Shown in pieces: positions 60,356 through 64,000 of a stretch of DNA of 64,000 nt. A model generated the notes under the pieces. That model had not been told where the DNA came from and did not search any database. It worked only from the letters and a program-made list of their open reading frames with translations. The stretch spans positions 744,001 to 808,000 of the forward strand of contig BQOK01000001.1 in NCBI GenBank assembly GCA_022835495.1, read 5' to 3'. Source of the DNA: Oscillospiraceae bacterium. GTDB taxonomy: Bacteria; Bacillota; Clostridia; Oscillospirales; Ruminococcaceae. Numbering within the stretch: position 1 is the first letter of the stretch; every line of letters starts with the position of its first letter. The position numbers and the translations under genes are program-made.

Positions 60356-60736
60356 ATGGGGGGAACGGCGATTGACCGGCGGCGCCTGCGCACCGCCGCA
60401 TTGGCGGCGCTGGCGGGCCTTTGCTATTACATTGAAACCCAAACCCTGGGCTTTACCCTGCAGTGCCCCTTTCACCAGCTTACCGGCCTTTTCTGCCCGG
60501 GCTGCGGGATCACCACCGCCTGCATCGCCCTTTTGCGGGGCGACTGGGCGGGCGCCGCCGCGGCAAATTGGGGGCTCACCCTTGCGCTGCCGCTGCTGGC
60601 GCCTTTTCTTGCATGGTGCCTGTGGCGCTGGCTGTGCCGAAAGCCGGTGGCGGGGCGCTGGGCAAACGGGACCGCGCTGGCGCTGGCAGGTTGGTTTTTG
60701 TTGTGGGGTGTGGCGCGGAATTTGTTGCATCTGTAA
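60356..60736 (+). CDS. DUF2752 membrane protein
   Basis: 126 aa. The motif CPFHQLTGLFCPGCGITTACIALLRGDW (in parts) with the CPGCG pair is the DUF2752 signature; two to three hydrophobic helices surround it. Function unknown in all members. ATG 60356 after AAAGGGGGGTAAG. Confidence 0.88.
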   Translation: MGGTAIDRRRLRTAALAALAGLCYYIETQTLGFTLQCPFHQLTGLFCPGCGITTACIALLRGDWAGAAAANWGLTLALPLLAPFLAWCLWRWLCRKPVAGRWANGTALALAGWFLLWGVARNLLHL

Positions 60737-60753
60737 CAAAGATATGGTAAAAT
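60725..60753 (+). promoter_or_regulatory. Promoter of the DUF4234 gene
   Basis: TTGCAT (60725-60730), 17 bp, TAAAAT (60748-60753). It overlaps the end of the DUF2752 gene. Confidence 0.6.
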
Positions 60754-60798
60754 TACGACAAATACCGGATTTTGTCCAAAAAGCAAGGGGGAGAAACC

Positions 60799-61131
60799 AT
60801 GAACAAAAACATTGTGGTGTGCATTCTTTTGTCCATTGTGACCTGCGGCATTTACGGGATCTATTGGTTCTGGTGCATTACCGAGACCGCCCGCACCGTG
60901 AACCCGGCCGAGTGGCAGGTGACCGGAGGGATGGCGATCCTGTTCTCCATTATCACCTGCGGGATTTACGGGATCTACTGGAATTACAAGATGGGCAAGG
61001 CGTTCACCGCCATCAACGGCGGGGCGGACAACAGCGTTCTGTACCTGATCCTGAGCCTGTTCGGCTTTTCCATTGTGAATTACTGCCTGATCCAGAACGA
61101 CATCAACAACGCGTTCCCCGTTGGCGCGTGA
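60799..61131 (+). CDS. DUF4234 membrane protein
   Basis: 110 aa. Two copies of an ITCGIYGIYW-type motif (TCGIYGIYWFWCI and TCGIYGIYWNYKM) within four hydrophobic segments, characteristic of DUF4234. Function unknown. ATG 60799 after GGGGGAG; nine upstream codons are excluded. Confidence 0.9.
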   Translation: MNKNIVVCILLSIVTCGIYGIYWFWCITETARTVNPAEWQVTGGMAILFSIITCGIYGIYWNYKMGKAFTAINGGADNSVLYLILSLFGFSIVNYCLIQNDINNAFPVGA

Positions 61132-61149
61132 GCCGCAGCAGAATTTTAA

Positions 61150-61174
61150 GCCGCCCTGTACAGGGCGGCTTTTT
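61150..61174 (+). terminator. Terminator of the DUF4234 gene
   Basis: GCCGCCCTGTACAGGGCGGC followed by TTTTT. Confidence 0.88.
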
Positions 61175-61185
61175 CAGCGCCTGCC

Positions 61186-61214
61186 TTGTATTCAGGGGCG
61201 AAAGTTGCTATAAT
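61186..61214 (+). promoter_or_regulatory. Promoter of aspS
   Basis: TTGTAT (61186-61191), 17 bp, TATAAT (61209-61214). The leader is about 90 nt, too short for a T-box. Confidence 0.78.
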
Positions 61215-61307
61215 ATGAGAGCTTATTGAAAAGGAAACGGCCCCTGCCCGGCGGGAAAAAGCGCCTGGGGAAACGCGGGGCGAATACGCAAAGAGGAAGG
61301 ATATAGC

Positions 61308-63092
61308 ATGGAAAGCATGGGCAACCTGCGCCGCACCCATTATTGCGGCGAAGTGCGCCTGGCCGATGCGGGCCAGGAGATGGTGGTGGCGGGGTCCATC
61401 GCCAAATGCCGCGACAAGGGCGGTATCATTTTTGCCGATCTGCGCGATACCACCGGCATTCTGCAGCTGGTGTTCGACGACTCCACCGACCCGGAGGTGT
61501 TCCGGAAGGCGGGGGCGCTGAAAAGCGAATACGTGGCCATTGCCAGGGGCCTGCTGCGCGAGCGCGACGCCAAGACCGACAAGATCGCCACCGGCGCGGT
61601 GGAGCTGTATGTGACCGAGCTTCGGGTGCTGTCGGGCGCGGAGACCACGCCCTTTGAAATTCGGGACGAGGTAAAGGTGAAGGACGAGCTGCGCCTGAAA
61701 TACCGCTACCTGGACCTGCGCCGCCCCTGCATGCACGAGCCCCTGGTGGTGCGCAGCAAAATCTGCCAGCTTGTGCGCAACTATTTCTGCGAAAATCACT
61801 TCTGCGAGATCGAGACCCCCATGCTGATGAAGAGCACCCCCGAGGGCGCGCGGGATTACCTGGTGCCCAGCCGGGTGCAGCCGGGGCATTTTTATGCGCT
61901 GCCCCAGTCGCCCCAGCTGTATAAGCAGATCCTGATGCTGTCTGGCTTTGACCGGTATTTCCAGATTGCCCGGTGCTTCCGCGACGAGGATCTGCGGGCC
62001 GACCGCCAGCCCGAGTTCACCCAGATTGACGTGGAGATGAGCTTTGTTACCGAGGACGACGTGATCGGCATGAACGAGGGGCTGATCAAGACCCTGTGGA
62101 AGGAAGTGCTGGGCATTGAGCTGGCCACCCCCTTCACGCGGCTTTCCTGGGACGAGGCCATGGCCCGCTTTGGGTCGGACAAGCCCGACACCCGCTTTGG
62201 CCTGGAGCTGATGGACGTGACCGACGCGGTGCGGGGATGCGAGTTCGCGCCCTTTAAAAACGCCGCTGCGGCGGGGGGCAGCGTGCGCCTTGTAAACTGC
62301 AAGGGCCTGGCCGCCCAGCTGACCCGCAAAACCATCGACAAGCTGGTGGAGGTGGCAAAAACCTACGGGGCCAAGGGCCTTGCCTACACCCGCCTGACCG
62401 AGGAGGGCGAAACCTCCAGCTTTGAAAAGTTTTTGACCGGGGACGAAAAGGCCGCCCTGCGCGCGGCCGCCGGCGCCCAGACCGGCGATGTGCTGCTGGT
62501 GGTGTGCGATGAAAACAGCACCCGCGCCTGCACCGCACTGGGCCAGGTGCGCCTGGAGGTGGGCCGCCGCTGCGGCCTGATCGACCCCGATCAATTCAAC
62601 TTCCTGTGGGTGACGCGCTTCCCGCTGTTTGAGTACAGCGAGGAGGAGGGCCGCTACATGGCCATGCACCACCCCTTCACCATGCCCACGGACGACAGCC
62701 TGGACAAGGTGGAAAGCGACCAGGGCGCCTGCTACGCCAACGCCTACGACATTGTGCTGAACGGCGTGGAGCTGGGCGGCGGGTCCATCCGCATCAACGA
62801 CCCGGAGCTGCAGGGCCGCATGTTCAAGGCGCTGGGCTTTACCGAGGAAAAGGCCCGCGAGAGCTTTGGCTTTTTGATGGACGCCTACCGCTACGGCGCG
62901 CCGCCCCACGGCGGCATGGCCTATGGCCTGGACCGGCTGGTGATGCTGATGATGAAAAAGGATTCCATCCGGGATGTGATCGCGTTCCCGAAGGTGCAGA
63001 ACGCCAGCGAGCTGATGAGCGGCGCGCCCGACGTGGTGGACGCAAAGCAGCTGAACGAGCTGCGCATCCGGTGCACCGGCGAAACTGAGTAA
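61308..63092 (+). CDS. aspS: Aspartyl-tRNA synthetase
   Basis: 594 aa, bacterial length including the GAD insertion domain. N-terminal OB-fold anticodon domain (VVAGSIAKCRDKGGIIFADL), motif 2 FQIARCFRDEDLRADRQPEFTQID (in parts), GAD region (about residues 300-400), and motif 3 GLDRLVMLMM. It charges tRNA-Asp. ATG 61308 after AGAGGAAGGA. Downstream is the first palindromic terminator. Confidence 0.98.
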   Translation: MESMGNLRRTHYCGEVRLADAGQEMVVAGSIAKCRDKGGIIFADLRDTTGILQLVFDDSTDPEVFRKAGALKSEYVAIARGLLRERDAKTDKIATGAVELYVTELRVLSGAETTPFEIRDEVKVKDELRLKYRYLDLRRPCMHEPLVVRSKICQLVRNYFCENHFCEIETPMLMKSTPEGARDYLVPSRVQPGHFYALPQSPQLYKQILMLSGFDRYFQIARCFRDEDLRADRQPEFTQIDVEMSFVTEDDVIGMNEGLIKTLWKEVLGIELATPFTRLSWDEAMARFGSDKPDTRFGLELMDVTDAVRGCEFAPFKNAAAAGGSVRLVNCKGLAAQLTRKTIDKLVEVAKTYGAKGLAYTRLTEEGETSSFEKFLTGDEKAALRAAAGAQTGDVLLVVCDENSTRACTALGQVRLEVGRRCGLIDPDQFNFLWVTRFPLFEYSEEEGRYMAMHHPFTMPTDDSLDKVESDQGACYANAYDIVLNGVELGGGSIRINDPELQGRMFKALGFTEEKARESFGFLMDAYRYGAPPHGGMAYGLDRLVMLMMKKDSIRDVIAFPKVQNASELMSGAPDVVDAKQLNELRIRCTGETE

Positions 63093-63158
63093 AAAGGGCG
63101 GGTGCAAGACCCGCTTGGGGCGGCGCCCACCAGCCCCGCTGACCCGGCCTGTAATAAA

Positions 63159-63186
63159 ACGGCGCCCCGGAATTCCGGGGCGCCGT
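63159..63186. terminator. Palindromic terminator, copy 1
   Basis: 28-bp perfect palindrome centred on GGAATTCC; minus-strand exit reads TTTTATT, plus-strand exit TTATTTG. It can end both aspS and the small minus-strand gene. Copy 2 is at 63693-63718. Confidence 0.8.
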
Positions 63187-63197
63187 TATTTGTGGGC

Positions 63198-63374
63198 TCA
63201 TTCCTTGTGGATCGGCAGATCGTTTTCACGAATATATTTGCGAAGGATAAGATTGATCGTGGAAGAAAGAGAGCGGTCGTCTTCCGCAGACAAACGATGA
63301 AGGATTTCGATAACATCTCCATCCAGCGTGATGCTGACTTTTTCTTTCAGTGGTTTTTCTTGAGCGGGGTTCAC
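63198..63374 (-). CDS. Ribbon-helix-helix protein, copy 1
   Basis: 58 aa, GTG start at 63374 (two in-frame stops lie just before it), GGAAGG about 12 nt upstream. PLKEKVSITLDGDVIEILHR gives the basic DNA-binding strand and first helix; LSSTINLILRKYIREND the second helix. Typical Arc/CopG-type fold, as in antitoxins and plasmid regulators. No toxin gene is next to it. Paralogous to the gene at 63731, with conserved EDDRS, SSTIN, LRKY and ENDLPIHK. Confidence 0.82.
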   Translation of the reverse strand: MNPAQEKPLKEKVSITLDGDVIEILHRLSAEDDRSLSSTINLILRKYIRENDLPIHKE

Positions 63375-63429
63375 AGCCTATCACATCCTTCCAACGTACA
63401 ATAGCACATACTACTTATTTATATTGGAA

Positions 63430-63449
63430 AATCGCCTATAATCGCCTAA
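63430..63449. promoter_or_regulatory. Tandem 10-bp repeat upstream of RHH copy 1
   Basis: AATCGCCTAT-AATCGCCTAA. The spacing suits side-by-side ribbon-helix-helix dimers, so it may be the gene's own operator. Between 63450 and 63690 no supported gene was seen. Confidence 0.4.
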
Positions 63450-63692
63450 AGGGATATCAGAGAGAAGCAGAGAAAATGGGATGCTGTGATACGTGCGGTC
63501 TGCCCAAGAAAAAAACTTTGAACCGGGACAGAGGGCGCGGGATGCGATTGAAATAGGAAAAGGCACAAAAACGAACTGGGAAACTGGGTTTGGAATAGCC
63601 CTTTGCCAGCTTGCAACCTGTATCTTTTGCAAAATTTGACGGGCTTCATAGTTACTTTTGCTGCCTGATTTATGCGCTTTGTTAACAATCTG

Positions 63693-63718
63693 CGGCGCCC
63701 CGGAATTCCGGGGCGCCG
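63693..63718. repeat. Palindromic terminator, copy 2
   Basis: Same 26-bp palindrome as at 63159-63186, again 12-13 bp after an RHH gene stop. Minus-strand exit (CAGATTG) lacks a T-run, so termination may be weaker. Confidence 0.75.
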
Positions 63719-63730
63719 TTATTTGTGAGC

Positions 63731-63892
63731 TCATTTCTTGTGAATCGGCAGATCGTTTTCGCGCATGTATTTGCGAAGCATGATATTGATAGTAGAAGAG
63801 ATGGAGCGGTCGTCTTCTTCTGCAAGTTTACGAATTGCGGTCAGCAGGTCACTATCCAGAGTAATGGTGATTTGGTTTTTTAGAGGTTTCAT
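63731..63892 (-). CDS. Ribbon-helix-helix protein, copy 2
   Basis: 53 aa from ATG 63892, about 7 nt after AAGGGTGG. KPLKNQITITLDSDLLTAIR and AEEDDRSISSTINIMLRKYM show the RHH strand and helices. About two thirds of positions match copy 1, and even the wobble bases of the last 12 codons are largely shared, pointing to a recent duplication with the terminator. Probably a small DNA-binding regulator or antitoxin. Confidence 0.82.
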   Translation of the reverse strand: MKPLKNQITITLDSDLLTAIRKLAEEDDRSISSTINIMLRKYMRENDLPIHKK

Positions 63893-63945
63893 AGATACAC
63901 CACCCTTATTTCTAAATAGAGAATAACATTTTTACTTTTACCATA

Positions 63946-63974
63946 TTGAATTCAAGTATAAACAATTATAAAAT
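63946..63974 (+). promoter_or_regulatory. Divergent promoter toward the window end
   Basis: TTGAAT (63946-63951), 17 bp, TAAAAT (63969-63974). Followed by AAAGGGGGCG and ATG at 63997. Confidence 0.55.
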
Positions 63975-63982
63975 AATGGCAA
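63955..63982 (-). promoter_or_regulatory. Promoter of RHH copy 2
   Basis: Minus strand TTGCCA (63977-63982), 16 bp, TATACT (63955-63960). It overlaps a plus-strand promoter. Confidence 0.55.
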
Positions 63983-63996
63983 AAGGGGGCGCGGAA

Positions 63997-64000
63997 ATGC
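63997..64000 (+). CDS. Start codon of a gene that leaves the window
   Basis: ATG 7-8 nt after AAAGGGGG, behind a fair promoter. Only the first codon is inside the window, so nothing can be said of the product. Its promoter overlaps that of RHH copy 2, which may control it. Confidence 0.35.

Noticed and set aside
61215-61307. T-box leader before aspS
   Set aside because: The leader is only about 90 nt and shows no T-box sequence or antiterminator.
63350-63556. Plus-strand 68-codon frame containing MGCCDTCGLPKKK
   Set aside because: The CxxC stretch is suggestive, but there is no convincing start signal, and the frame crosses the RHH promoter region.
1-64000. CRISPR arrays, tRNA/rRNA genes, insertion sequences, prophage genes
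   Set aside because: I looked in the intergenic stretches and saw no regularly spaced repeats, cloverleaf sequences, transposase or phage structural genes.

Overview
The window reads as chromosomal DNA of a GC-rich, Gram-positive gut anaerobe, most likely a clostridial Firmicute of the Oscillospiraceae/Ruminococcaceae type. The support is gene content and order: zapA next to a U32 peptidase, dut-DUF4321-maf, mreBCD-PBP2-minD-mgsA, a type-3 ProS, AzlCD, and strong AGGAGG-like ribosome sites with consensus-like sigma-A promoters. Species is not determinable from sequence reading alone. No rRNA, tRNA, CRISPR array, insertion sequence or prophage gene was seen.

Layout. 1-8.4 kb is an accessory-looking, less GC-rich block. 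It holds an MFS transporter (partial) behind a fumarate-reductase-like flavoprotein, a divergent large LuxR/MalT-type regulator, and a SnoaL-like / SIS / BadF-type sugar kinase / SDR operon. 8.4-11.7 kb has proS, acpP, dapF and a PNPOx-family protein. 11.8-26.1 kb is a potassium island: a truncated KdpD-type kinase with kdpE, kdpFABC, then divergently two separate TrkA-type RCK proteins, trkH, a kinase-less DUF4118-GAF protein, a small membrane protein and a full-length KdpD. 26.1-30.0 kb is a glycolytic block (pgk, tpiA, gpmI, each with its own transcription signals). 30.2-36.6 kb has a zinc-dependent phospholipase C-like protein, a CPA-type antiporter, SPFH/NfeD membrane proteins and the two-subunit L-serine dehydratase. 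36.8-39.0 kb is a BlaI/BlaR1-type pair with a clear operator region. 39.1-41.5 kb has glycerol dehydrogenase and small unknowns. 41.7-46.0 kb is alpha-glucan breakdown (GH13 and glycogen phosphorylase). 46.3-56.2 kb is cell division, shape and housekeeping (zapA, U32, dut, maf, mreBCD, PBP2, minD, mgsA). 56.4-63.1 kb has nadE, azlCD, a TasA-like protein, DUF2752, DUF4234 and aspS. 63.1-64 kb is AT-richer and carries two paralogous ribbon-helix-helix genes with the same palindromic terminator.

The most notable system is the potassium island. The modules of KdpD (KdpD/Usp N-domain, DUF4118 membrane domain, GAF, kinase) are dealt out over three proteins of different architecture, with a single response regulator visible. 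Upstream of all four potassium transcription units I see similar 11-bp-spaced TTAAC direct repeats, the geometry expected for an OmpR-family regulator. This suggests one KdpE regulon controlling both Kdp and Trk uptake, with a kinase-less KdpD-like sensor translationally coupled to TrkH and a small membrane protein of unknown role in front of KdpD. Function is inferred, not shown.
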